From Dipylidium caninum (lineage: Eukaryota > Platyhelminthes > Cestoda > Cyclophyllidea > Dipylidiidae): a stretch of DNA of 64,000 bases. The notes under the pieces are model-generated. The model worked only from the letters and a program-made list of their open reading frames with translations. It was not told the DNA's origin and made no database searches. Below, in pieces: positions 46,017-57,300 of the stretch; the first letter of the stretch is position 1, and every line of letters begins with the position of its first letter. The stretch is taken from contig QEYB01000368.1 in the NCBI GenBank assembly GCA_017562135.1, positions 1,054,001-1,118,000 on the forward strand. Direction: 5' to 3'. Made by a program: the position numbers and the translations under genes.

Positions 46017-47967
46017 TTATTTGGCAGTGGCCTTCTTCCGCCAGGCAACCAACAACTTCGACATGTCACACATCTAAAAGGTAAAGAAAGGCAGTCACTA
46101 CAACGAAAGCAGATGAAAAATTGAACAGCAGTAACTAAGCATGTGACACAGATGAGCGGTTAAACGGCTGTACGCACTATCGCAAGAAATTGAAGATAAA
46201 CTCGAACCAGTGTTTCGGTATTGCGTACAAAACAAAAGTAAAACGCTAAAAACTAACAATATTTGCATAAGTCTCAAGAAGTTGGCTGCTTTCGCTAATG
46301 AATTCATTTGTTTGTGCTTCCTGCTCCGCGTGTTTCTGCTGCATAGCAGCGAATTTCCCCTTCAAACTTGACAGATCTGAAGGGCATAAATGGAATAACG
46401 GTGAAACTAGATAAGAGGCACCTGTAGGCTGTAAGCACAAGTTTTTCCTACAAAAATCAATCAGTGTACAAATATGCAGAAAAACGTAGAAAGAAGGGCT
46501 TAAAGTCAAGCAAGCGAAATTGTACTGAGGGGCGTGTATACATTGCTTTTTGCATAACTGATGTCAACCTAAGCAATAAAGCCCTATTTGGTTGTAACAT
46601 TTGTCGCAAAGGGATTGTGCACATTTGAATAAAGAATATCCGAACGAGCGACATCTTAATTTTTAAGTCAAAAAATGACGAAAAAATGCACAAGCGTATG
46701 ACGAACTCAATCAGATGATTATCAAACTGATGGTTAATAATTCGTTCCGGAATGACACGGATTTCGTTCATAAACCGAACCATGTACCTAAAGAAGGATT
46801 GCGCAAGTTTGTGGTAAGACACTTAAAAACGTAGAGAAATCGGAAATTGGAACATGATATTCAACCATTCAGTCATACAGAGGCAGGGCGAGAAAATTAA
46901 GAAATGCTAGAGAGAGTACACATAAATACTCAACGGCGAAATACCTGAATAAACAGGATGATTGAGTACAGATGTAAGGTTCTGGAGAGCTGCTAAGGCC
47001 TGAGCAGTTTGTAATATTTCATCCTCAACTACGAAAAAAGATAATGTTCCTTTATCTTATTTTACGCAGCAGACCGGGAACGACTTGTAAGAGGAAGCCT
47101 CAGTATAAACGCTCATTACTGGATCATGATAACAGTTCGACCTCTAATTAGCCGACCACTCCTGTGCTAGACAAAATCAGCATAATATGTGTTCGGTTAT
47201 TGCTAATGCAAGTTAGTGAAATGTATTCGAGGTAAATTAGGCTAAATTTACTTATTAGTTTTAAATAGAATAAAACCTTGTCGTTGAGTACTCACGCGAG
47301 AGAATGACTTTAACTTTAGCGGAATTGGCGACTGCCTGATCGTCTGGGTAGTTGGGATCCATGTATTTACGCAGTTCACTACCTAAAATAGTTTGTGATC
47401 AATAAAGGTACGATTTAAGACGTACAAACGAAAAAGGTTTTCACTGATAAAATCTAACCTATTGCGAATCACCTGTATTTACAATATATTTGAAGTACTT
47501 GGGGTTATAACACCATGTATACTGGCTAAAAATTAAGGATATGAGGAAGCAATTTTGAAGAGACGAACTTTTTTCCAAAATTTCCTTAATTTTCGGATGC
47601 TTCTCAGTCAGCGACATGTGTTTCTGAGCATCGATTATCAGATCCGATATAGTTTGCTGAAAGGAATCACATAGAGTATCAATATCAAGAGACCCAAAGG
47701 ATGAACAGTAAGGCGAATTCATATAACGAATAGCGCATAAACCAGCGCCTGTTTGAGCATATGAGCAAGATGTCCAAAAACAACTGTCCTACTCAGGACG
47801 TCAACCGATTTTGAAAAATCTACCAATTCGACACACTTTAACTAGAGTATACCAGATTTATTCAATTTAGTTACCTGTCTAGATAGATTTTGAAGAGGCA
47901 TTGGCGATACCCCAAAAACCAATCGTTCCAGCTCACATACACGACTTTCGAGAAGGGAGAGGTCCAT
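46017..47967 (-). CDS. DCTN3: Dynactin subunit 3 (p22/p24)
   Basis: DCTN3 is a coiled-coil subunit of the shoulder of dynactin, the cofactor of cytoplasmic dynein. Six minus-strand exons, all phases consistent: 47875-47967, 47569-47656, 47296-47382, 46945-47028, 46258-46376, 46017-46073; 528 nt, 175 residues (human 186). The N-terminus MDLSLLESRVCELERLVFG matches the LQARVEELERWVYG region. ELRKYMDPNYPDD matches IKYLDPEYIDR. EDEILQTAQALAALQNLTSV matches the EEQFILSQVALLEQVNALV helix. QQKHAEQEAQTNEFISESSQ then LLETYANI matches QQDQCVEITEESKALLEGYN. The protein ends MCDMSKLLVAWRKKATAK. Donor GTTCGT of intron 2 is weak but the same as in PDCD4 intron 1. The ATG directly follows a TTTAG acceptor, suggesting trans-splicing. 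It is the last gene of a three-gene same-strand cluster. Confidence 0.92.
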
Positions 47968-47969
47968 CT
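47968..47969 (-). promoter_or_regulatory. Candidate spliced-leader acceptor for DCTN3
   Basis: On the minus strand the AG (revcomp of CT 47968-47969) of CAACTTTAG abuts the ATG of DCTN3, leaving no 5' UTR from this locus. Only 112 bases separate it from the NDUFV3 stop. Confidence 0.5.
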
Positions 47970-48079
47970 AAAGTTGCATCAGCTCATCACAAAGAAATAT
48001 GTTATCTCAAAAAGAGAAAGAGATGTAGACAACGAATCTATTTGCACGATAGTCAAGGCAGCAGTAAGAAAAACGCTGA

Positions 48080-48418
48080 TTAAGATTTATTGCTCGGCTG
48101 AGGATTACGCAAAGACTGTTTTTTCGCGCCAAGATCAACAAACGAATATTTCGAAAATCCATAATATTCGTTAACCGCGTAAGAGCCATCTTCTTTTGCA
48201 GTAGGTAGAGGTCTCGAGGTAACAGTTGCCTGGCGTTTATTCATGCTATTCGATCCATCCTTCGGCTGCGAGGAATCTTGCGGTATTTTCCCTTGACGAG
48301 CGGAACGGGTACCTAATAAATATTCGATTTTAACGAGCCACCTACTTGGGGGCAGGGATTTGGCAGCAGTGGAGTACACGCGAGCCAATCGAGAATAGAA
48401 TAAGCCGATCTTCAACAT
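48080..48418 (-). CDS. NDUFV3: NADH dehydrogenase flavoprotein 3-like, complex I accessory subunit
   Basis: Single-exon frame of 112 residues, close to the short human NDUFV3 isoform (108). NDUFV3 is a small accessory subunit on the N-module of mitochondrial complex I. The N-terminus MLKIGLFYSRLARVYSTAAK is basic, hydroxylated and free of acidic residues, as in a mitochondrial presequence. The middle is low-complexity. The C-terminal part EYYGFSKYSFVDLGAKK then QSLRNPQPSNKS follows the conserved human tail with its HHDYSTYTFLDLN and RMPQPS motifs. The match rests on this tail, since the rest diverges in the family. ATG 48418 is preferred because an acceptor AG lies two bases upstream. It lies between UBE2F (208 bases upstream) and DCTN3 (112 bases downstream) on the same strand. 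Confidence 0.82.
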   Translation of the reverse strand: MLKIGLFYSRLARVYSTAAKSLPPSRWLVKIEYLLGTRSARQGKIPQDSSQPKDGSNSMNKRQATVTSRPLPTAKEDGSYAVNEYYGFSKYSFVDLGAKKQSLRNPQPSNKS

Positions 48419-48420
48419 GT

Positions 48421-48422
48421 CT
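48421..48422 (-). promoter_or_regulatory. Candidate spliced-leader acceptor for NDUFV3
   Basis: On the minus strand GTTCTTGTTGTTAG is followed by AC and the ATG, so the mature mRNA would start two bases before the start codon. The T-rich tract is a good acceptor context. Confidence 0.5.
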
Positions 48423-48494
48423 AACAACAAGAACTATCATGGAATCTGTCAAAAAAGCCTATGCGCAAAAATAAACGAACGGTAAAACGTAAAA

Positions 48495-48500
48495 TTTATT
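48495..48500 (-). promoter_or_regulatory. Candidate poly(A) signal of UBE2F
   Basis: TTTATT on the plus strand is AATAAA on the minus strand, 127 bases downstream of the UBE2F stop and about 75 bases before the NDUFV3 acceptor, the spacing expected of cistrons resolved by trans-splicing. Confidence 0.5.
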
Positions 48501-48626
48501 AGGTTTTTTGTACAGGTACAAGACAGGGATTTAAAGGATTTAAACTCATAATAAATATGATGGCAACAAGATAAGTTTATTTCCACACCCGTGGCATTCA
48601 CTTTATATTCTGAGGGCGCAATAGTT

Positions 48627-49189
48627 TCAACTTTTTGCATATTGATTGACATAAACTCTAACAGTACGCTTAAAAGACTCGGGATTACGGATGTATTCCT
48701 CTGCAGCAGTTGTGTTCAGAGGATCGTTGAAATCACAAAGATCAGAAAATAATGACTCTAACCCCCATATCACCTCAGACAGCTTTCTGGTCGGCGCCCA
48801 TCCAGAAGCGTCTAGGGAACTCGGTCTCAGCAGACTAAGACAAATTCTTCCCTCCTCATCGATATTGGGATGCCAGATTTTGGTAGTACATTTTACAATA
48901 GGAGGGACATGATTGTAGCCTTCAGGAACGGTAAATGGAAGTGGAAGTGACCTTTCGCCCAAAAACCGTCCACTGGCGAGATAATTATTTCGAATTCGTG
49001 AAGTTTGTCGGGGTCGGGATAGCGTAGTCTGCACTGTTTTGATAAATTTGACTTTAAGTCACTTAGCTCCTGGACCAAAAGCCTGTCACGGATAGAGGCA
49101 TTCCTGATAGAGGGTGATGATGCCGAATCGGGTTCGTTTGAAGCCTGGCCCTGCTGCCTCTGGCGAATCTTGTCCGCTAAACGAAGCAT
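48627..49189 (-). CDS. UBE2F: NEDD8-conjugating enzyme UBE2F (single exon, one base short)
   Basis: UBE2F accepts NEDD8 from the UBA3-NAE1 E1 and, with RBX2, modifies CUL5. The N-terminus MLRLADKIRQRQQGQ matches the human MLTLASKLKR docking tail, followed by SIRDRLLVQELSDLKSNLSK and YPDPDKLHEFEIIISPVDG. The core has KIWHPNIDEEGRICLSLLRP, with the catalytic Cys codon at 48840-48842 (about residue 117; human Cys116), then GWAPTRKLSEVIWGLESLFS and NDPLNTTAAEEYIR. The frame changes near 48937: GHFHF is in one frame and TVPEGYNHVPPIVKC in another. One extra C in the CC run there would restore a 187-residue protein (human 185). No intron interrupts it, unlike its neighbours. First gene of the UBE2F-NDUFV3-DCTN3 cluster. 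Confidence 0.95.
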
Positions 49190-52100
49190 AGCCACAAGAA
49201 ATTCCGCGCGATCTTGAGAAAATGAAAACAAAGGTTGGAGGAGGCTTAAAATTTACTAGGATGTTAAGACTTGTGTGAAGATAATAGAAGAAGTCTCCAG
49301 TCAAGGACATATTTTATTCAACTCCGTAGTAACTCTTATATATCAATTGTGAAAAATTAGCTTACTCGAAATGTGAACAGTGACCGTGGAGCATATTCAA
49401 GAAGCAAGTGAATTAATAACGCAAAATTAGTTGCTGTGACCGAACGGTACCAGCCTCTAGCGGGTAACTCTTATGTCTTTACCTACTCGTCTGCTGACAT
49501 GTCAGGCTTCAAATTTTGAACCAGTAGCAACACAAGTCGAAAGTTTCAACCTCCATGCTCAGTGAGTCTACAAGGCGATAATTCGAATTTCTGCAACCTA
49601 CAAACCTGAACGTAATTTCGTTGCCTAACTACTTGAGCTTTTGCGAAATGAACACGTTTGTCTTTAATTTTTGGCATGTCGGCCGTAGATGCAAGCGTCA
49701 GTATATTGGCTCTGAAAGAACCAGTTTAACTACCCTCTGACCTCAGTGAACTGTCTCGTATTGGTCTTCTAAGTGCTTCAACGTAAAAGATTTGTTACTG
49801 TGAATGTACCGCGAAGGGGCCTATCCATTGTCACATAGAGATCAATTCCTCAACTGTATCATGCTTATTGAGAAATTGCTCATTTGTGGTTCTCTATAGG
49901 TTGTTGGTTTGTTGACGCAGACTATACAGAGAATAGATCGCCCTCACACGTAATAGCTAGTATGTTTGAAACAACGTATTCGCGTCGAAATAATAGTGTG
50001 ATATCGTTTCAACTGAGTCCACGAGTTAGACGGTCAATCCGCCTATTCTTATCGGAGAGAAATAAAACAAGTATGCATAATTGTGAAGTTGATTTGTTCA
50101 TACGCTTCTTAAAATCGGTCATTTCAATGGGGCTGTATGATGACGACTAATGGGTTTTCCTCATAATATAATTAGCGGTGATGCGTCGACTCGACCGGCG
50201 AAAAAGTATTCATTTGTTTTATTTAGTGGCAATTTCCCTTCCATTATTGTTATTGGCAACGTTGGCGCAACCTTTGGGATATCGGACATTTTCACCCAAA
50301 ACATTGTTAATTAGACGTCTTAGTTTCCTGGGAGGGGATTTAGTTGACTCAAACCTATTCTATCTTAATTGTTAGTAAAAGGTTTTCTGAGTTGTGGTAT
50401 TCGTATATTTTGCCTTTGAGCTATGCTGGTTTTCAACAACCTAGTGGCTTTTAATAAAACATTTTTTCTCACCGGAATGCTAGCTTATGAGAATAACATA
50501 GTTTTGCAATGCAATTTCGGTGGCAGCGCGTGTTTGTCTGTTCGATACAACACAGAACAATGAGTCTTTTTGATAGCAAACATATATATGGTAATCGTTT
50601 CAATAGCGCTAGACAGAATCCCAATTAACGGCCTCGCCTTTATATAAATGTTATATCGTCCTTTAAATTCGGCAACACGGCTTCCCCTATTTTGAAACCA
50701 TTTTTCGTCACTATTTGGTACCGAGCCAATCGCATACTGTTAATTCTATTTTAATACCATCATTCAGCCTTATTGATGTACTCTTAAGGGATTACCTGAA
50801 TCTTCCATTCATCACTATTAAGTTAATTCTTGTTCGTCCTGATGATTAATCTAAGTTAGGCGACAACATCAGAAGGTTCTCAATTAACGATTTCTTGGCT
50901 TTCACCTGATGATAACTTAATAGTTAACATCGAGCAACCGAATCTGCTTTCGCAAGGACGAACATTTCGTTATTAGTTGGTTTGACATTTTGTCTCTATC
51001 ACGACATAAACCTAGAAAAGTTTTTTGTCAAGCTATGCATTTTTTATCAACACATGAACTATTATTATTGGAGTTGTGCCTCAGCTTATAATGCTTTGTC
51101 TGCGTTCCAGCCCGCGCGGTTTAAAGTGTAACTCCGCGGACGCGTGCGAATGGCGAAGAGTAAAAATCATAGTTCGCATCATCAAAGTGAGTGGTCTCGT
51201 TAAAAATGTTAATCCTGTAACATAGATCGCAAAGACCACCGCAATGGTATTCGCAGACCTCCAAAACACCGCTTTCCGTCACTGAAGGGCGTATGTTTAT
51301 TTACGGTTTTTTGTTATCATGCTAGGTTGACCCTAAATTTTTGAGGAACATGAGGTTCGCGAAGAAACATAACAAGAACCCGCGCAAGTTGGTACAGCAA
51401 ACGAAATAGTTGGTTCTGCTGGGCGTCCCGCTCGTGTCTTATACTTCTTACTAGTGAGAAGCCTCTTGCATTATTATCGCCCGCTTAATTTAACGGATTT
51501 CTACGCATCACTCTGACCAGTAGGACCCAAAACCTCATTGGCAGATCTTGTATCATTGTTGCCTTTTCATTCGTAAGGTGTTACTTGGTCTATCTACGTG
51601 TGATGGTACTTAGGTGGGATTAGAAAGCTGCCATTTTGCTCTAGCTAAATAGAGCCAGGGTAGGTGATGAGTTTGTTTAGAACATAAAGTAACTTAGGCG
51701 GAGTAGGTGGTTCTGCGTTCTCGATTCGTTTTTGTCGTAGCAGGGTACTTCAAATCGTGCATTGCTAATGAATGGACGGTCTTTCAAGCGATGGCGGTGG
51801 GGATTGTGGTTGCCTCGTCTCTATCAGCTTAAGGTCTGGGTGGGAACGTCTTGACCAAAACGGAGTTTGGTTGCGTCTGATAATTGGGTCGGTTTTGACT
51901 ACAGCTGTGGTGTCTGGGTTGTGGTTTGGTTCTGGTGGGGTCGTGGGGGTGTTGAGATATGAACTGTCGGTTGTCGCCAGCCTCTGTGAATTCGCGTCGG
52001 TAGGTGCGGGATTTAATCGCGCAGGTTTTGGGGAGCTCATCTGGAATTGTGTTCGGAAGTGGCGGTTATCCAGTCACGCTGCGACGGGCGTGGGTAAGAC

Positions 52101-52473
52101 ACGCGGGGGTACGTTTGCCCAAGAGGTTTCCTACGCCATTTGAACTAGTAGTAGGAACGGGTCGTGGCAAGGATAGGTGACTAAGAGACTGGTTTGGTGC
52201 ACTAGTTTGCCAATTGCTATTGGGAGCATCTGCCGCATGCCTTGTTGACGGCTTGGCGCAGTAGATCCTTCAATATCTCGAGTAATTTCGCTTTTGTCAC
52301 AAATTGGTACTACTGTGAGTTTTAAGTAGTGTCATATAGATTTGATTAAATTTGGCAAGCGAAGTAAACCACGCTTAAAAGCGGCCAAGCCGTACGAAGT
52401 TCCGGTTTTGGCGGGATTTGTCTCCCCTTCTCGGTGTGAGATAACCTAACTAATTTTGACGATATAGCAGGAT
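49190..52473. other. Region upstream of the UBE2F cluster, no recognised gene
   Basis: AT-rich. A plus-strand frame at 49884-50150 follows an acceptor-like GACGCAG but matches nothing I know. The stretch near 51770-52140 is T/G-rich on the plus strand and open in both directions, which fits skewed composition rather than a gene. Confidence 0.45.
49213..49214 (-). promoter_or_regulatory. Candidate splice acceptor upstream of UBE2F
   Basis: On the minus strand TTTGTTTTCATTTTCTCAAG ends 24 bases before the UBE2F ATG. It could receive a spliced leader or close a 5' UTR intron. Confidence 0.4.
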
Positions 52474-52659
52474 ATGGGAAATACGTTTAGTTTGAAGCAG
52501 CCTTTGGGCGGAATGTCAAAGACACCTCCGGCTATCTGTGCGGGAAGTGAGCAATTGTTCGTCTTGAAAGGAGGTAGATTTTGGGAGCGAAAATTGGCGG
52601 AGCAATGGACGGATTTGAGTTGTCTAGAGCTTTATGAAAAAACGTTTCAAGCCGTACAG
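52474..52659 (+). CDS. Candidate first coding exon of an unknown gene
   Basis: ATG 52474 starts MGNTFSLKQPLGGMSKTPP, with Gly2 and Ser6 as in N-myristoylated proteins, followed by SEQLFVLKGGRFWERKLAEQ. The frame runs 62 codons to GTACAG|GTGCAG, a plausible donor; without splicing it stops at 52695. An AG lies three bases before the ATG, after a loosely T-rich tract. I see no convincing next exon and no family match, so this may be chance. Confidence 0.3.
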
Positions 52660-54325
52660 GTGCAGTGTGTTCAGGAATATTGTCTGGCAGAATAAACAAT
52701 GTAGAATACAAAATGCACCCGGGCATTTCACAGAAAGTGTCGTAGACTTGTCTAAGAACTATGCCTTAGGCCAGTTATTTCGTGGATTGCAACGAAAAGT
52801 GCTGACCGTAAAGATTTTAATGTCGGCGGATTGTCCGTTGTCGACCGAGAATGATTGTCATTGAAGTGCTATTTCTGTGCGAGCAATTTACCCGTCATTA
52901 TCATAAAATTAGCGCTGGATCGGCTTTGTTTCGACTTTCGGGACTAATCTCTCCACCGAGGGGCTGTAAATCACTCTCGATCCAGGCGCACCTCGACTTT
53001 TTCAGCCACGATTTGCAGCTCTAATATGGGGTGTTTTAAAAATGCAAACTCTCCTCTTAGCTGTTGTAAAAAGCGTAATTTTACTGTCGGTGCAAAATTT
53101 ACGCTCAGAAGCAGACATCGACAACCTATTCAATCAGACTGATAGCAGAGCATGTCCGAATAAGAGCCGAATTTAAAAAAAGCCTCACCTAACACGTAGG
53201 TAACGCATTGGAGGAGCAAATTTGTACAGTGAAATGCATTGTTTTCGGGCCCCAAATTAACTACCTCCGTAATGCATCACCGAGAACTTCTTGCTTTGAG
53301 ATCCTTAGTCTTTGCTCGCAGCGCTCCCCTCCTGTGCTAAATCTTAAGTCTAGCAAGTGCGAATATGGCGCCAATTGGGATTAATTACAAGTCTGTCCAC
53401 AAGAGGGGGCAAAAACGCTACATGCAGTTGGCTACTTCAGTTCAACTAACGAGGCGACGAAGGAAAAAGAAAAAGAAGATCATTTTCTGGACCGTTTCAT
53501 TCTGTGATACGTGGTATTGCCCTAAGATTCGAAGAATTGCTGTTCAGAGGCGACAAAGTGTCACTTTCTAATGGCGGATTTTCATCCCATCACTTCCGAC
53601 TAATGTTAACATTATCACCTCCCTAAAAGTGAATTTTTTAGGTTCACATGGAAAGTTCCTTACAGTGTTGGTTTCCAGTATGACCTGTTGATTTTCTTCT
53701 AGCAATGATCATTGCGAGGTAAGCAGATCTTCCTGATGAAGGACCGCTTTTTTTCCGACTCAACGCGTCCTGCGGTTAAAGCTCTCGCCTTAACTGAAAG
53801 TGACGAAATATGCGAGAAATTGCGGTGGTGGCCGCGAGTAAGGGAGGTTCAAATGTGTTAACATCGTAGTTGGGTTTTACTGTCCTCTCCTCGAGAGAAC
53901 CACGAGCATCAGCTCAACCTGCGTTTAAATTAATTATGACTGTGTAACATGTGTAACACTCCTCAATGGGTAATGACTCGAAAAGTGTAAATCTGGTGTG
54001 CAATGACCGCAGACCGGCGTTTCCTCCACTCGGGGACATAATATTCGCGTCGAATTGCCAAGGGCATCGAGGCGAAGGGGACCGACAAATGTGTTTTTGA
54101 GAATTTGGCCGAAGTGATGCTGGAAGCAAGGCAAGTTTGCTTCACGGGGCTTAGAAATTGCAGCTGCCAGGGAGCTCTTAACGCTTCAAACCTAGCATTT
54201 GGCAAGATGTTCCGCCTTTTGGCATTGAGATGAATAAGATCTAATTCTGCAGGGTATTTAGACGCGTTATTTGTTGTCACTGTGGCATCACTGGCATGCG
54301 AGAGGAAGAGCGTGATGCTGACGCT

Positions 54326-54350
54326 ACGCCACGCCACGCCACGCCACGCC
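54326..54350 (+). repeat. ACGCC pentanucleotide repeat
   Basis: Five perfect ACGCC units. Confidence 0.9.
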
Positions 54351-57300
54351 CGCCCCGTGCAGGGCCAAGGGGACGACGAAGGAGGACGACAACTGGCCGT
54401 TAAAAATAAGCACGTTCAACAGGCAGACGTAGGTTAAAAAGGCGACTAATGGGAGCTCTTTCTCGGCCACTTTCGAACAAGATTGTTTAGTTCTTATGCA
54501 TTGAGGTAAGCAATTAACATACTTTTCACCGAGGAATCGCGTTTTCCAAATGCGCCCCACCTTTCTTAAGGCAACATTGGTGCTCTAAATACGCCCAAAG
54601 CTAACACATAGTCAAGATGTTGCTCAAGCGTCCATCCAAGTCAGCATAAAGCTGATAGGATATTTGCTCGTTGCCACTTCACATAACTTTGCTGATTCAA
54701 CATCTAAAGGGTACTGAGTACTACAAAATTGGTGAAACAGGCGCCTCTTCTTCCACGGCTGTTCAATGCTGGTGGGGAGATTAAGGCTCGTCAAGTCGCT
54801 CATCCAATTTCCTTCACAAATTGTCTCGAGTTGGCGAATAAAATGGGACTATGTGAAGCAGCGGTTAGAGACTGAGCCTCGGTCACAGGCGTGGCAGGTG
54901 AAGTTGACGTCCGCAAAGAACCCACTTCCACGTGGTGGTGGAGGTCGTTGGGCCTGCGCCTCGACCACTCGCGTAATGCATTCCAACCTTAGAAATAAGT
55001 GCAAAGTGCAAGCCAATCAGAAATTTGACGAAGTCATTTTCTCGTATCCCAAAATAACACCAAAGACGTGGTTGTGACTTCGACCCCCGCCCAGTCTGAT
55101 TAGCAACGGTTTTAAAAGGTGAGATTGGCGGGCGAGCGCTTGGAAAGTCACTTTAGACGGGGGACACGCTGAATGAATGTCAAACCGAGGGACCGTGGTC
55201 GCGCTGCGGCTCGAACAGACTCGCATCTGCCGAAAATGACCGCCGAACTCCTGCTGTTTGCATTTTGCTCATCCCTGCCTCGGAGCGATGACGGCAAGTA
55301 GGGTTAAAGTGCATCACCCACTTGCCCCTAAATGGGCCCTGATTTTCTGGACGTTGCAGTGAGAGTGGGATCCGCTGTTGGTTGTCAAAGCCCTCATGCG
55401 TTGCCGAGGTGGAGTTTAGCTGATCTTGAGCATTGAGAAATGATTGAGATGCAGGAGAAATGGCCTGGATGTGACTCGTCCACGAAACCCATCTCGGGTG
55501 GCACATTGTTGGCTGGAAGGCGTAAGGGGGAGGCGGGCTTTGGCCCTCTACAATGAAGAAGGCGAAGGCGGTGAGACGACGTGTGAGCATTAGCCTGTAT
55601 TCCCATCTAGTTGGAGACTCCTGACACACTCCAACACGAGCTGTTCTCCTCCCCCTGGGGGGCGGGTCTTCGTCGAGACTCAACAGCTTCTAGTTACACC
55701 GGAGGACTGTGTGGTTGAACATTTTCACGTCAGACCAAAGAGACTGTCATTACCAGTTGTGTGGAAAATTGCAAAGCCTCAAATAAACCGCCGGCATTTT
55801 CAAGGCAGCTTTCAAAACACTGCGTTAACCGCGGTAATGTGACGTGCACACAGGGATTGGGAGGAAGGGATGCGTCCTTCTCCCATGCCTTGAGGCTCCA
55901 GGACTGCCTCATTTGCCGCTCAAGCAGTCGGCCTTTTAAGGTGGACCCGTCAATTTGCTTTGTTGACTCTACTGACCGAGGCGCCGTGGATAAACGCATT
56001 TTAGCAAAACCCTATTTCCTTCCCGACCTCGCTTGCGCGCACAAGCAGCTCAACTTTCCCGTGTTGAGATGAGGAAGACGAAAAGAGGAAAAGGCGGTAC
56101 TGGTAAATGGAAAATTCTCAACGACAGTTTCTCAATGCGCCTCTTGCAAAGCTTATGGTAGCTCTAATCCCCCGTCGCGGTGTGCCGGATTTTCGTTGCG
56201 GTCCCCAGCGATGCCGGCGAGTGCTTCCCATGTCGTCGCATTACGCGGAGTCGAGCGCCCCACCCTCCACCTTAACACTGCTCAAGTTCCCCTTTTTTAC
56301 AGGTGAGACACCATTGCAATTCCGTCTTCCGACGAGATGATACCCTTTGTGGAAGAGCCAACACCAGTTTTACCAGTCGTTTGGGCAAATCTTCATAATA
56401 AACCCCGTAAGAAGGCTCTAAAGGCTGGTTGACGAGCCTGTGTGGGTCTTCCGTCCTACCGTGGAAGTGGGAAGGGCGAGTTATGGTGGGTGTCGCTTGT
56501 TCCACCTAACTCGGTGCAAATAAGCTGAGAGAGTGGTGTTGATAGACGGAGGGGACAATGAGCATTAATTTTTGATATTTCACGGGCAAATAAATGAGGG
56601 TTCAGCTTCGAGCGTCAACTTGAATGATTAAGTGCAACCGAGTGTAGCGGTAACGTACCAACTGTGGCCCATCTGGAGGCCAGGCAAAAGCTCAGCAACT
56701 TGTGTGCCGCAGTTTGGTCTCGGCCTTCGCGGGAGCGGCCGACCGCGGCGACGGTTCCGTGTTTTGACCGGACGAAGGGCGTCTCCCAAGAGTGCGAAAC
56801 AAAGATGACCAGAAAGCTGGCTAACGAAGAAGAACGAGGTCTTTATCCCCTCAGAAAGAGCACTCACCCAAAAATGAGGAGACTCAACTCCCACCGTTGT
56901 GGCCGAGGTGAGAGGAGGAAGTGGAGACGAGGGCCGCTGCCTAAAGGCATCGTGAAAAAGTAATTGTTGTTCGCCTGGAATTGTTGCCTAAACGTTATGC
57001 ATTGCCGGACTACAGGAAGGCGCACAGGACCAATCATGTGACCGGAAGAAGGTGGATCTTCCAGATCCCACATTCACACCGTCCTCGACACGTGCACCAG
57101 TGGCATGCAATCTCTCCAACCAGTTCCGGAAGTGCGCCTCGGGGCGGAGGAGTGGGCTGTGGGGAGTGGCAGTGTGTGACCGCGTTTGACTTTGTCAAGC
57201 TGCCAATAAGTAAGGTAGGGTCACGACGAAGTCGATGTGGAATCTGGAGCAACTGCGTGAAGGTGGGAAGCAGTCCGACGAACTGGGGGTGGCCGGGGAG

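Noticed and set aside
45851..46077. Overlapping plus and minus ORFs at the DCTN3 end
   Set aside because: The real coding content is the last DCTN3 exon 46017-46073 in another frame; the ORFs are incidental.
46457..46822. 121-codon minus ORF inside DCTN3 intron 4
   Set aside because: AT-rich composition and no similarity; lies wholly in an intron.
49884..50150. 88-codon plus-strand frame after GACGCAG
   Set aside because: No ATG near the acceptor, no family match and no neighbouring exon; kept only as a remark in the regional entry.
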